Source of the DNA: Scytonema sp. UIC 10036
GTDB lineage: Bacteria; Cyanobacteriota; Cyanobacteriia; Cyanobacteriales; Nostocaceae
Assembly (NCBI RefSeq): GCF_009725235.1
Contig: NZ_WJFC01000004.1
Location: 117,668-181,667, forward strand
Reading direction: 5' to 3'
Length of the DNA stretch: 64,000 bases
Numbering within the stretch: the first letter of the stretch is position 1; each line of letters starts with the position of its first letter. Below are positions 53,610 through 62,273 of the stretch, piece by piece. A model generated the notes under the pieces. That model had not been told where the DNA came from and searched no databases. It saw only the letters and a program-made list of their open reading frames with translations. A program made the position numbers and the translations under genes.

Positions 53610-53864
53610 TTACTGTGTACTAGAAATGGCAGGAACGAGGGGCGTGGTGGGTTTCGGTAGCGTTTGAAAGTCTATACCAGCAGGAATTTCCCCTGTGGGT
53701 CTGGCATTGCGATCCACGCCAATGATAATGGATGCTAGGTAATAATCAGCAATATCAGCGCGGATCAGTTTGGGGTCGAGGTAGTATGGTCCTTGAACTG
53801 TTTGCGATAAGCTGGGTACAGCTTGCGCTTCGCGATCGGGAATTGCTGTAATGGCTGTTGTTGT
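53610..53864 (-). pseudogene. Fragment of an unidentified protein gene
   Basis: Minus-strand frame with AQAVPSLSQTVQGPYYLDPKLIRADIADYYLASIIIGVDRNARPTGEIPAG then FQTLPKPTTPLVPAISSTQ and a stop at 53610 (positions given; residues about 10-80). It has natural protein-like composition but no start codon, and I do not recognise the family. It overlaps the start of the GNAT fragment on the other strand. Confidence 0.35.
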
Positions 53865-53991
53865 TTATGCCAAAGATGACCAAGCACGCTCTTTTTACGA
53901 ACATTACGAATTTATTCAGTTTCCAGATTATCCTAACCGCCTGTTTCTGCCAATGACGACTATTGTCAAACTCTTTGAGAGTGAAAGTTGA
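53851..53991 (+). pseudogene. GNAT toxin (TacT/AtaT-like) C-terminal fragment
   Basis: The ORF from the ATG at 53851 gives MAVVVYAKDDQARSFYEHYEF, then IQFPDYPNRLFLPMTTIVKLF. This is the C-terminal third of GNAT-fold acetyltransferase toxins (acetyl-CoA-binding FYEHYGF helix, then NRLFLPM). The N-terminus with the acetyl-CoA pyrophosphate loop is missing, and no DUF1778-type antitoxin is present. Confidence 0.7.
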
Positions 53992-54020
53992 GAAATAACG
54001 TTAGTAGTCCACCCTATTAA

Positions 54021-54070
54021 CTAGGCGGAGCCTCTAAAAAGCATTCCCAGCCTGAGGCTGGGAACGAGAT
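54021..54070. repeat. Dispersed repeat copy (ggcggagcctc ... ctgggaacgag)
   Basis: ctaggcggagcctct, then gcattcccag / cctgaggctgggaacgaga, same module as 2429-2478 and 4552-4684. Confidence 0.75.
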
Positions 54071-54132
54071 GAGGGAGCGAACTCAGGTTAATTTAGTTTC
54101 GTAAGATAGCAAGACTATCTCAATCAAACACA

Positions 54133-54846
54133 TTAGCGTAGATCGAAGAGCAAGATTTCCGCACCTACATCTGTGGTAATTTCAAGTTGTTCCTCTCCGC
54201 TAATTTGTACCCCATCGCCTGCTCTAAGTTCTTCTCCGTTCAAGGTTGCTACGCCCCGAGTCAAGTGCAACCAAGCATAACGATTGGGTTGAACGTGATA
54301 GTTAATAACATCACCAGCATCTAAGATAGATGTGTATAAATCAACATCTTGATAAATAGTCACTGCACCATCACGTCCATCTTTGGCACCAATCAAACGC
54401 AGCTTTCCACGTTTTTCTTCAATGGGAAAACTTTTTTGTTCGTATCTTGGTTGCAGCCCTTGCTTGTTAGGAACAATCCAAATTTGCAGAAAATGAACTG
54501 GTTCTGTTTCAGAAGGATTATATTCGCTGTGCAGAATACCAGTACCAGCGCTCATGATTTGCGCGTCGCCCGGAAGTATAATTGAGCCATTTCCCAAACT
54601 ATCTTTATGCTCTATCGCTCCTTCCAAAACATAGGTGAGAATCTCCATATCTTTATGCCCGTGAGTTGGAAAACCCGCACCAGGAACAACGCGATCGTCG
54701 TTAATCACCCTTAGAGAACGAAAGCCCATGCGATTTGGATCGTAAAAACCACCAAAAGAAAATGTGTGACGGCTATCCAACCAGCCAGTTTTACTTTGAC
54801 CCCGTGCGTTGCGATCGTGAATAAGGTGCGTTTTAGAATTAACAGC
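54133..54846 (-). CDS. Pirin family protein
   Basis: About 237 residues from the ATG at 54846 (MAVNSKTHLIHDRNARG), chosen because GGAGG is 10 bases upstream; an upstream ATG overlaps that site. Two cupin domains: HTFSFGGFYDPNRMGF, PGAGFPTHGHKDMEILTYVLEG (metal ligands His, His, Glu), GDAQIMSAGTGILHSEYN and a degenerate C-terminal cupin. Bacterial pirins are iron- or manganese-binding; some are quercetinases and some regulate metabolism. Length normal. Single gene. Confidence 0.9.
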   Translation of the reverse strand, partial: AVNSKTHLIHDRNARGQSKTGWLDSRHTFSFGGFYDPNRMGFRSLRVINDDRVVPGAGFPTHGHKDMEILTYVLEGAIEHKDSLGNGSIILPGDAQIMSAGTGILHSEYNPSETEPVHFLQIWIVPNKQGLQPRYEQKSFPIEEKRGKLRLIGAKDGRDGAVTIYQDVDLYTSILDAGDVINYHVQPNRYAWLHLTRGVATLNGEELRAGDGVQISGEEQLEITTDVGAEILLFDLR

Positions 54847-54980
54847 CATAAGTTTTTCCTCCATTTAAAAATTCACAATTAATGTTTGCAAGTTGCTTGA
54901 ATAAGTAAGCATTACAACCAATATTCTTGCAACTCTTTTTTAACTATCTTTATCTTAAACTATGTATATTTAAAATGAAA

Positions 54981-55006
54981 AGTACGCACTTCAAAGTGCG
55001 GTACTT
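54981..55006. repeat. Imperfect inverted repeat upstream of the pirin gene
   Basis: AGTACGCACTT and AAGTGCGGTACTT pair over 11 of 12 bases with one bulge. 135 bases upstream of the pirin start; a regulatory role is possible but unproven. The gap 54847-55145 shows nothing else. Confidence 0.4.
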
Positions 55007-55145
55007 ACCAAAAAGATACTACTCCATTATCACTCTAAAATTACCGATTTTTGTAGTGATATCATTTCACTTTTTTGGTGATACAAATATCCTAGTACAG
55101 CATGGCGTAAATAAGGCAACCATTTGTCTTAAACAAAAAGCTTCA

Positions 55146-55544
55146 TTATGGAGATTCACACTTCCGTGAGGTATTTTCAGAAAAAATTAACCGCTGATGA
55201 ACGCAGACGGACGCAGATAAATTTCTACCTCGGTAGGCTGAGAAATGTGATAAGAAAAAAGCCTCGACTAGGTCAGAAGTTTCTGAAACAACTTTACAGA
55301 TGGCAATCGGTTGATACTCGCCAAGTGAAGCACTTCTTAAGGAATGGTATGCGATCGCTGTTTTTGGCAGTTCTGTTGTTTTTTCTGTCAATAGGAGGAA
55401 CGCTAGTTGCAGACAGTAGTTTGATTTAAAGGAATTCCGTAAATATAACCTCGGTAATGTTCCATTTTCTGATTGCTTAAGATACTCAATAGCAATTAGC
55501 CCCTCAATAGAATGCTCTTGACAAACTTCCAAAAGCAGTGCCAA
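55146..55544 (-). CDS. Unassigned open reading frame, possibly a decayed gene
   Basis: 132 codons from a TTG-type start: ALLLEVCQEHSIEGLIAIEYLKQ looks protein-like and amphipathic, but the later part (SASVCVHQRLIFSENTSRKCE) is encoded partly by a dispersed repeat (gctgatgaacgcagacggac at about 55193). The frame upstream of the start in another register also looks protein-like (GEPGEIDPSGHGSDPVNENA). This could be a frameshifted remnant of one gene. No family recognised. Confidence 0.25.
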   Translation of the reverse strand: MALLLEVCQEHSIEGLIAIEYLKQSENGTLPRLYLRNSFKSNYCLQLAFLLLTEKTTELPKTAIAYHSLRSASLGEYQPIAICKVVSETSDLVEAFFLSHFSAYRGRNLSASVCVHQRLIFSENTSRKCESP

Positions 55545-55965
55545 GGTGCGACGGATCTGTCAGCATTCTCGTTAACAGGGTCACTACCATGTCCAGAAGG
55601 ATCGATTTCTCCAGGCTCTCCTTATCATAGATAAATGCGGCAATATGCCGTACATTTTCTCAAGACGTTTATTAGTGGAAAGAGAAAAAAGATACAATAT
55701 TATTTTGTCAAAGATGTAAATAAGTATGTAGTTAACAGTGCTTAGTTTCCACAGACATTTCTTGGGTGTTTATTAATTTCCTGCACGACCTTTACCTGTA
55801 TTACGCATAAAGGAGCGACCCTCACATCAATTGCAACGATCTTTGAGCTTAACCTGCAATGAGCTTTGAGCTTAACCAAACATTAACCAAAAATTATCAA
55901 AAATATATCTCATTTCTCTATATGTTTTTAAGTAGAGTTCCGTAAATTCTTTACTAGGAGTCATC

Positions 55966-56499
55966 ATGAAAATTCGTAAAACCTTAGTTGGATTAACAAT
56001 TGGCATACTTACCACAGTCAGTATTTTGAATATCTGGAATATTCACAAGGCAAAGGCTGAATTTGGAGATAATGATTATCAAAAAGCAGGTTGCAGTAAC
56101 TTTGTCACTGGTACATACCTTACCACAATTAAAAATGCTAATGGAAACTTTGCTTCACGTGCGCTGATTACTCTGACAAAAGAAGGCAACTTAATTGTTG
56201 GCGACTCAAACCAAGGTGGTATTTTGGGTCAGTTTAATGGTTTTACCACTTCTCAGGGCACTTGGGTATGTAATGGAACGAGGGGAATTACAGCTAGGGT
56301 ATTCAACTTTAGCATCTCAAACTCTGGTGGTACCGGGATTGCAAGAAATGATTATAGCGCTACTTTTAATCCGAGAACTCAAACGGTAGAAGGGACAATT
56401 AAGCTTAGTTTTTTTGGGTTAGAAGATAATCCACTACAAGGCAATGGACAAAATGGAGGGTCATTCTCCTTTACAGGTGAGTTTGTCACTACGCGATAA
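55966..56499 (+). CDS. Secreted hypothetical protein
   Basis: A 177-residue protein with a Sec signal peptide (KIRKTLVGLTIGILTTVSIL, cleaved near AKA-E). ATG with AGGAG nearby at 55956-55960. The mature part is beta-rich: GCSNFVTGTYLTTIKNANGNF, LITLTKEGNLIVGDSNQGG, YSATFNPRTQTVEGTIKLSFFG, with Gly/Asn turns and two Cys (possible disulfide). It could be a beta-barrel or beta-sandwich surface protein. Family not recognised. 5' gap 55545-55965: nothing seen. Confidence 0.7.
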   Translation: MKIRKTLVGLTIGILTTVSILNIWNIHKAKAEFGDNDYQKAGCSNFVTGTYLTTIKNANGNFASRALITLTKEGNLIVGDSNQGGILGQFNGFTTSQGTWVCNGTRGITARVFNFSISNSGGTGIARNDYSATFNPRTQTVEGTIKLSFFGLEDNPLQGNGQNGGSFSFTGEFVTTR

Positions 56500-56787
56500 G
56501 ATGAGAGTTAACTCGCAACTTTTTCTGACTGGCGAGTGAGGAGAAGTGGACGCGATCGCTCCCTTAGCACCTAGTATGAGATAGAATTTGGGCAGAATGT
56601 TGCAGATGCCAAAATACAAAGCTAGGTAGGCAATACCCACCTAGCTTTGTAAACATGAACCAAATTTTTAGACAAAAAATCGCTCTTTCCTCTGCGCTCT
56701 CTGCGCCTCTGCGGTTAAAAAAGAATTTATTGAACTACAGAGGCACAGAAAAATAAAAAATTGGGAAATAACTTTATCCTTTACACT

Positions 56788-57363
56788 TCACACTTTAACA
56801 GCAGCTCTGTCCAGATTTTGAGCGGTAGCAGGAGCACCACCATTTGCTGAAGTATTTGCAGCTGCTTGTAAATGAGCGTCAAGGAACCAGAGGCGCTTGT
56901 CGATAGTGCGGGAAACTTCAGTGTAAAGATCGGCAGTATCAGCATCACCTAGCTCGTCGGTTTTGTCGATCGCTTCACGCAAATGCTTGGCATAAGGTCC
57001 AAAGCGATCTGCTAAAGCAGTGACATGCTCCATTCCAGCAATAATCTCTGTAGGATACTCAGGCAGAATAGAACCTGCAGCCGCCATGCGTACAGTTCCG
57101 CAAGCATAGCCACCTAAAGCAGTGATACGTTCAGCAAATAGATCGATGAACTCTTCTAACTCACCTGCGATTTCATCAAACAACTCGTGCAATTGATAGA
57201 AGTCAGTCCCTTTGACATTCCAGTGTGCTTGCTTGCTTTGAGATTTTAAATCTGAAGTGGCTGCCAGGGTTTGGTTGAGAATTACAACTATCTTGGAGCG
57301 TGCGTCTGCAGGAAGGTCAATACGGGTTGGATAAAGACGTGATGCAAGTTTGTTGTCAGTCAT
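56788..57363 (-). CDS. dps: Dps-family ferritin (DNA protection during starvation)
   Basis: A 191-residue protein. The ferroxidase site lies at subunit interfaces: KQAHWNVKGTDFYQLHELFDEIAGELEEFIDLFAERI gives His and Asp/Glu ligands (summarised, residues about 44-78), typical of Dps. VSRTIDKRLWFLDAHLQ is the C-terminal helix. The tail is extended, Asn/Ala-rich and basic at the end. It should form dodecamers storing iron and protecting from peroxide. The 288-base gap before 56788 holds nothing recognisable. Confidence 0.9.
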   Translation of the reverse strand: MTDNKLASRLYPTRIDLPADARSKIVVILNQTLAATSDLKSQSKQAHWNVKGTDFYQLHELFDEIAGELEEFIDLFAERITALGGYACGTVRMAAAGSILPEYPTEIIAGMEHVTALADRFGPYAKHLREAIDKTDELGDADTADLYTEVSRTIDKRLWFLDAHLQAAANTSANGGAPATAQNLDRAAVKV

Positions 57364-57603
57364 GGTAAGTGTTTGTTTCTTTCATCAGCGTGATACAACT
57401 AAGTTTACAAAGATTTGTCTGATTTCGGAAACCTTCTCCTGACAGATGGATTTTTATCCAAAAGAATTATAATGATTGTTAATTAATTTAGATTAATACA
57501 TAGGTAAAATATATATTTTATAGTTAACTCCCTTCTCATCCAAAGATTACCTGTGGGCGTAGGTAGGGCTAGAAGCTGCAAACAGATTTCTGCTGAGATC
57601 TGC

Positions 57604-57771
57604 TCATTCCTCGTCTTTTTTGAGTAGAGGTTGGCGATTAATCTCCGGTTCTGGTAAAGTTTTAATCCAGTCCTGAACGACTTCTGACATAAAGACGCCT
57701 AATGTTCGAGCAAGATTCTCCACATGAGTGCCGCTTAGTGTCAGTAAGTCTAATACCTCATGTTTTCCGAA
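57604..57771 (-). pseudogene. Fragment of an unidentified protein gene
   Basis: Minus-strand frame GKHEVLDLLTLSGTHVENLARTLGVFMSEVVQDWIKTLPEPEINRQPLLKKDEE without a start codon (shown as its 54 residues in summary; begins at about 57766). Protein-like, no family known. Perhaps a truncated gene end. Confidence 0.4.
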
Positions 57772-57774
57772 TTA

Positions 57775-57912
57775 ATGAAGCCGGAGTATGTGGAACCATA
57801 TGATATCAGGTTTTTTTGGTGTACAAATTCGCGAATTATTCAGATCGAAGGAAGAGAGACAACCGAAGCTGCTTTAGTTGCAGGTGATGAAGTGTTAATT
57901 GGTCAGACATGA
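57775..57912 (+). pseudogene. Clan AA aspartic protease fragment (C-terminal half)
   Basis: ATG at 57775, then YVEPYDIRFF, RETTEAALVAGDEVLIGQ, stop at 57912. The ALVAGDEVLIG strand-turn is typical of the second half of clan AA (retropepsin-like) aspartic proteases of cyanobacteria. The active-site Asp-Ser/Thr-Gly half is missing. 49 bases upstream of the transposon gene; possibly broken by its insertion. Confidence 0.5.
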
Positions 57913-57960
57913 TACCTAATAATTGATTTTTGGGATATATTAGACTATTTTGGGATAAAA

Positions 57961-58574
57961 GTGACCAATAAGTCTAATATGTACCTATCACCTAAAGAAG
58001 CAAGCGAAAGATATAATATCCATCCTAAAACCCTGAGCCGTTTAGCTGACAAAGGGATAATAGAATGCATGACAATGCCTGGTAGCAATCACCGAAGGTA
58101 CAATGTGAATTCAATTGAAAAACATCTTCAGTTACCGGGAAATAAAAAAACTGTATTATATGCACGAGTTTCTACCCAAAGCCAAAAAGATGATTTACAA
58201 GCACAATTATTGTATCTCCAAGAAAAATACCCTGGCAATGAGTGTATCAGTGAAATAGGCTCTGGATTAAATTTTCAGCGAAAAAAATTCTTAGGCTTAA
58301 TAGAACGAGTTTTATTAAAGCAAGTCTCCTTAATCGTTGTAGCAACAACCATAGACTAGTTAGATTTGGCTTTGATTTTTTTGAATGGCTGTGCAATCTT
58401 CATGATTGTGAAATTGTAGTACTTAGCAAGGTAAAACTAAGTCCTCATGATGAATTGATGCAAGACTTCATGTCCATAATGCATTGTTTTAGCAGCCAAT
58501 TATATTTTCTGCGGCGCTATGAAAAAAAAGTAGAGCAGGATTATCAAAATAGTCTTGCCAAACTAGACAAATAG
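57961..58574 (+). pseudogene. tnpA: IS607-type serine recombinase TnpA, frameshifted
   Basis: The first frame (to a stop at 58357) starts GTG, with the MerR-like HTH (YLSPKEASERYNIHPKTLSRL, GSNHRRYNVNSI) and the resolvase N-terminus TVLYARVSTQSQKDDLQAQL with catalytic Ser. The second frame takes over near 58356: LVRFGFDFFEWLC, VLSKVKLSPHDELMQDFMSIMH, ending SLAKLDK at 58574. Together they are a complete IS607-type TnpA of about 205 residues with one break around 58345-58356. A programmed frameshift is possible but no slippery heptamer is obvious. Directly followed by tnpB. Confidence 0.85.
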
Positions 58575-58615
58575 TAATATATTGGACAGACGAGCTTTGG
58601 AGGTCGAGCAAAGTT

Positions 58616-60010
58616 ATGGCATTAAAAAAACAGAAAGGGAAACGTATAGAGACAAAAACTCTACGAGCTAAGTTAATTCGGGATGGCATTGATTTAAACG
58701 AAACAGTTCAAGTTTACAGAGATGGTGTGGCTTTTTACATTCAAGTGATTAACCAACATCCTGAATATGTGGATCTTGCTCAAGCCCAGATGCGACAGGC
58801 TTATGAAGAATTAACTTTAGGTGAAAATGCCAAATATCCCTTTCTGTATCAGGATATGCCACGAGACTTGCGATGGGATGTAATTAGTACGGCTTGCGGT
58901 CATTATAAGTCGTGGCGTTCTAACTACAAAAACTGGGAGGTAAGTGAGGCGAAACGGTTAGCTCGTTCTCTCAAAAAGAATAAGAAACACAGTCCTCACA
59001 AACCACCACTACTACCCACAGAAGTGTTTGATAGTCCAACCTATTACAAATACAGTATGTTTAAGGATGACACTGGCAACTCTGTCATTCTGAAAATTAG
59101 AAAGAATAACAATTGGGCATGGGTAAGATTTAATTATTCGGCTTATTTGTTTGACGCTGCATGGGGAAAAGGTTGTCCAACCATTATTGTTAAAAGAGAT
59201 GGTTCTTGTTGGATAAATTGGACTTTAGAAAGATATCATGACGCAACTGGAGGATTAAAAGCATTACAAAACGAGCGAGTCTGCTCGGTTGATATTGATT
59301 TAGATGGCGACACAATTTGCATTCTTTCAATTTTAGAACCCGACGTTAACTCAGAAGTACAAGAGGTAGCGAGACACTTCATAAAAGGACACGCTTCTCA
59401 TGTCAGACGTAGGAAGAGGGCGATAGGGAAGATTGCAAAAAAGATGAATCAAACAGGTATTGTTGGGAAAGGGTTTGGTTGTACTATTTGGTCAAAAATT
59501 ACTAACCGAGAAAAAAGTGAGGGTTATAGGATTGCATCCCAGATTGCAGAGTTTGCCAACAAGCATCATTGCCGAGTGATAGTGTTTGAACACTTAGGCA
59601 ATCTACGCCCTCAAAGAGGTAAATATTCTGCTAGGTCAAACCAAAAACGTGCATACTGGTTGAAGTCTAAAATAGTTGATAATACTAGTCATATTGCTAG
59701 AACAAAATTCAATATTTTAACTTCCAAAGTTTCACCAAAAAATACTTCAAAGTTTTCTGCTGTTGATAATAGTGCATTAATTAGGACATCAGAGCATCAA
59801 TTAGCAGACTTGCTAGCCAATAATGAGAGAATATGGCTATCAAGATACAATAACGAGAAGTATACCCCAGGATTGCACGCTATTGCCCAGAACGGATACT
59901 GGATTCATTCGGGATTGAATGCCGCTAGAAATATAGGAATGAGGTTCTATCAGCGATCTAAACCCGACGCCAAGTTTGTTATTTCAAAAAGCTTCAGCAG
60001 TAATGTTTAA
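58616..60010 (+). CDS. tnpB: TnpB-like protein, RuvC-III Asp and zinc ribbon apparently lost
   Basis: A 464-residue TnpB homologue, 41 bases after the tnpA stop; its RuvC-like parts are seen: RVCSVDIDLDGDTI (Asp226, RuvC-I), VIVFEHLGNLRPQRGKYS (Glu325, RuvC-II) and a C-terminal HSGLNAARNIGMRFYQR, where the aspartate expected before LNAARNI is Gly433. The CxxC/CxxC zinc ribbon expected between 370 and 430 is absent. The N-terminal half (helical, WED/REC-like) and the basic region (KHSPHKPPLLP) look normal. TnpB proteins of this size are RNA-guided nucleases; this one should not cut DNA if the alignment is right. An omega-RNA candidate downstream (60011-60170) has hairpins such as CACCTAC/GTAGCTG-like. 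Confidence 0.82.
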   Translation: MALKKQKGKRIETKTLRAKLIRDGIDLNETVQVYRDGVAFYIQVINQHPEYVDLAQAQMRQAYEELTLGENAKYPFLYQDMPRDLRWDVISTACGHYKSWRSNYKNWEVSEAKRLARSLKKNKKHSPHKPPLLPTEVFDSPTYYKYSMFKDDTGNSVILKIRKNNNWAWVRFNYSAYLFDAAWGKGCPTIIVKRDGSCWINWTLERYHDATGGLKALQNERVCSVDIDLDGDTICILSILEPDVNSEVQEVARHFIKGHASHVRRRKRAIGKIAKKMNQTGIVGKGFGCTIWSKITNREKSEGYRIASQIAEFANKHHCRVIVFEHLGNLRPQRGKYSARSNQKRAYWLKSKIVDNTSHIARTKFNILTSKVSPKNTSKFSAVDNSALIRTSEHQLADLLANNERIWLSRYNNEKYTPGLHAIAQNGYWIHSGLNAARNIGMRFYQRSKPDAKFVISKSFSSNV

Positions 60011-60459
60011 GTTGGTGTATTAGCTACATTGCTTTTATACCAATCCCATGTGTAGAGGGATGACAATCACCTACTTTTTAGGTAGCTGCTACCATTGCGG
60101 TATGCCAATTTTAATAGATGAGTGGTTTTCTAGTAAAACAATGCTCTGGCTACCTGTATAGAGGTGACGCAAAAATGTAAAGAAATGTGGGTTGTCCAAT
60201 TAATCCCGACTTTCTACTACACTGTATTGGAAACGTTAGATTTGCTTGTAGATTGCAAGAACCAATGTTTAATTCCGAATCCAAAACATCCTGAATATCC
60301 AATATTCAGGATCTAACTCATTATTCGTAAGAGATGATTTATAAAGTAGGTTGGGGATTTAAGATTTTCTTTATAAATGACCTCTAAAAGTCGTCCTAAG
60401 TCCTTAGTCTTTTGCCACTACAAATGACTTAGGACAAATGACTTAGGACAAATGACAGT
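60011..60459. other. Downstream flank of the IS607-type element
   Basis: 449 bases before nifT (minus strand). Contains candidate RNA hairpins (e.g. acctactttttaggtagct at about 60081), a perfect 11-bp hairpin at 60288-60312 (ATCCTGAATAT-cca-ATATTCAGGAT), and tandem 14-base units (caaatgacttagga) at about 60420-60455. No gene recognised; the right end of the transposon is probably here. Confidence 0.5.
60288..60312. repeat. Perfect 11-bp hairpin (25 bases)
   Basis: ATCCTGAATAT, loop CCA, ATATTCAGGAT. Possibly a transposon end structure or a transcript-end hairpin. Confidence 0.7.
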
Positions 60460-60663
60460 TTACGCAATTCGCCTAGCTTCTACAGTTTGAGGTAGTTTTA
60501 GTGGGTCTGGCAAATTGGGAAATGAGAGTTCCCAACCATTTGCTAGGGTGAAAATCTTGCCGTCTGCTCCTTCTGTTTGCTTGACAACTTCTTCCTCTAA
60601 ATCTTTCTTAGCAACGTAAACAACTAAATTTCCAGCAGTATTTTGACGCAGCATGACTTTCAT
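60460..60663 (-). CDS. nifT: NifT
   Basis: From the ATG at 60663 the protein has 67 residues (MKVMLRQNTAGNLVVYVAKKDLEEEVV, GKIFTLANGWELSFP), the normal size and pattern for NifT, a small protein of unknown exact role in nitrogenase maturation. An upstream start at 60720 would give a longer N-terminus overlapping nifZ but lacks family resemblance. Third gene in nifV-nifZ-nifT order. Near the left edge of the nif cluster visible here. Confidence 0.88.
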   Translation of the reverse strand: MKVMLRQNTAGNLVVYVAKKDLEEEVVKQTEGADGKIFTLANGWELSFPNLPDPLKLPQTVEARRIA

Positions 60664-60716
60664 GAAATTTTTCCCGCTTTCTAGTGGTATTATGGATGTA
60701 CTATAATCAATCGTCC

Positions 60717-61010
60717 TCATTCCCCGTCAGGAGAGGCGTTTTCTTGGCTTTCTTCAACAAGTTCTAGTTCGCCTTTGCGACAACCTACCACATACCCGGT
60801 AGTTTGAAGAAAATGAACGGCGTAAATGTAGGATCTTTGTAAAAAAGTACCTACACTGACGACATAGCCAACATCTCCTTTCTTGGCGAGGACTGTTCCT
60901 ATTTCTAATCCGGGAAAAGTGCCATCGTTTTTGATTAATTTGCGAAGTCGGACTTTATCTCCTATATCAAAGACTGGTTCTAAACCCAGTTCTAGTTCAT
61001 CCAATTGCAT
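60717..61010 (-). CDS. nifZ: NifZ
   Basis: A 97-residue protein with LEPVFDIGDKVRLRKLIKNDGTFPGLEIGTVLAKKGDVGYVVSVGTFLQ (summarised, residues about 10-58), the SH3-like core of NifZ, required for full maturation of the MoFe protein P-clusters. Overlaps the end of nifV by 14 bases and the upstream-extended nifT frame by 4, typical of a tightly packed operon. Confidence 0.9.
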   Translation of the reverse strand: MQLDELELGLEPVFDIGDKVRLRKLIKNDGTFPGLEIGTVLAKKGDVGYVVSVGTFLQRSYIYAVHFLQTTGYVVGCRKGELELVEESQENASPDGE

Positions 61011-62133
61011 GAGAGTACCTCTGTTGCTCTTTTGCTAAATTCAACAGTTCTTGCACGGTTAAGCTGCGTTTTTTCTTGACCGACTCTTGCCGCACTGCTT
61101 CTAATACAGATTTGGTTTCTTCTGAGTTTAAGAAGATACCGTGTTGCTGCAAAACGTTCGATACTAAGTGTCTGCCAGAATGTTTACCCACAACCAAGCG
61201 CCGTTCCCAACCTACCTCTTCCGGAGCAAAAGGTTCGTAAGTTAAGGGGTTTTGTAAAACGCCATGAGCGTGGATACCTGCTTCGTGAGCAAACGTATTT
61301 TCACCGACAATTGCTTTCCAAGGCGGTACAGTAGAATTTGATGCCCTGGCAACAAGTCGGGATAGCTCTAATAAACGAGGAGTGTCAATGCCTAGATTTA
61401 CGCCATAAATGCGTTTGAGAGACATGACAACTTCTTCTAATGCAGCATTTCCAGCCCTTTCACCGAGTCCGTTAACGGTTGTATTGACGGATGTGGCTCC
61501 CGCTTTAATTCCTGCAAGAGCATTGGCAGTAGCCAACCCAAAGTCATTGTGGGTGTGTATTTCTACAGGAATTATTAATGCTGTCACCAATCGCTTAACT
61601 TTGTAGTAAGTGGTGAAAGGGTCGAGAATGCCAACAGTATCACAAAACCGAAATCGCGATGCACCCCATTCTTGGGCATAGTTGGCGACATCTAGGAGGA
61701 AACTCTCATCAGATCTAGAAGAGTCTTCTCCCCCAACAGCTACCCAAAGCCCTTTATCAACAGCGAAGCTAATGCTGTCTCTAAGTTGTTGTAGTGTAAC
61801 CCGCCACTGACCTTGAAATTTTGTCGTAATGTGAATTCCCGATACAGGTACGGAAATATGCACTCGCTTCAATCCACAAGCTATAGATGCTTCAATATCT
61901 GATATAACAGCACGGTTCCAACCCAGAAGTTTGGCTTGCAAATCTAAGTGACGAATTGCCGATATCGCTCGTGTTTCTTCCGCTCCCATTGCAGGGATGC
62001 CAACTTCTATCTCGTGAACGCCAATGGCATCGAGAAATTGTGCGATCGCGACTTTCTCTTGTAAGTTAAAGGCGACTCCGGCTGCTTGTTCGCCATCGCG
62101 CAGTGTAGTGTCATTAATGAGAATTTGATTCAT
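60997..62133 (-). CDS. nifV: Homocitrate synthase NifV
   Basis: A 378-residue enzyme. NDTTLRDGEQAAGVAF (metal/substrate signature of the isopropylmalate synthase superfamily), VEVGIPAMGAEE, CDTVGILDPF, VEIHTHNDFGLATANALAGI (HTHND metal ligands) and NGLGERAGNAALEEV are all present. It condenses acetyl-CoA and 2-oxoglutarate to homocitrate for FeMo-co. Starts ATG (MNQILINDTT). Upstream gap 62134-62273 includes STRR-like repeats. Confidence 0.95.
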   Translation of the reverse strand: MNQILINDTTLRDGEQAAGVAFNLQEKVAIAQFLDAIGVHEIEVGIPAMGAEETRAISAIRHLDLQAKLLGWNRAVISDIEASIACGLKRVHISVPVSGIHITTKFQGQWRVTLQQLRDSISFAVDKGLWVAVGGEDSSRSDESFLLDVANYAQEWGASRFRFCDTVGILDPFTTYYKVKRLVTALIIPVEIHTHNDFGLATANALAGIKAGATSVNTTVNGLGERAGNAALEEVVMSLKRIYGVNLGIDTPRLLELSRLVARASNSTVPPWKAIVGENTFAHEAGIHAHGVLQNPLTYEPFAPEEVGWERRLVVGKHSGRHLVSNVLQQHGIFLNSEETKSVLEAVRQESVKKKRSLTVQELLNLAKEQQRYSHAIG

Positions 62134-62162
62134 GAGTTGAAAACCTATAGGTAAGAATGTTA

Positions 62163-62240
62163 TGGGTTAGTTGTTAGTGGTTAGTTGTTAATGGTTAGTG
62201 GCTCCTAACTACTAACTGCTCACCACTAACTACTAACTCC
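62163..62240. repeat. STRR-like repeats (ttagtggttagttgtta)
   Basis: Degenerate heptamer-type units of ttagttg/ttagtgg upstream of nifV. Confidence 0.6.
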
Positions 62241-62273
62241 CCTCATAAATATGTAATGTATAAGCATCATCAA

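Larger units (their letters stand above)
53490..54132. other. Gene-poor region with gene fragments
   Basis: Apart from the two fragments and the repeat listed above, nothing recognisable is seen here. The mixture of unrelated gene ends suggests an old deletion or rearrangement point. Confidence 0.5.

Noticed and set aside
55148..55429. Plus-strand frame of 93 codons with a hydrophobic end
   Set aside because: Antisense to another weak frame, includes a dispersed repeat (gctgatgaacgcagacgg), no family resemblance.
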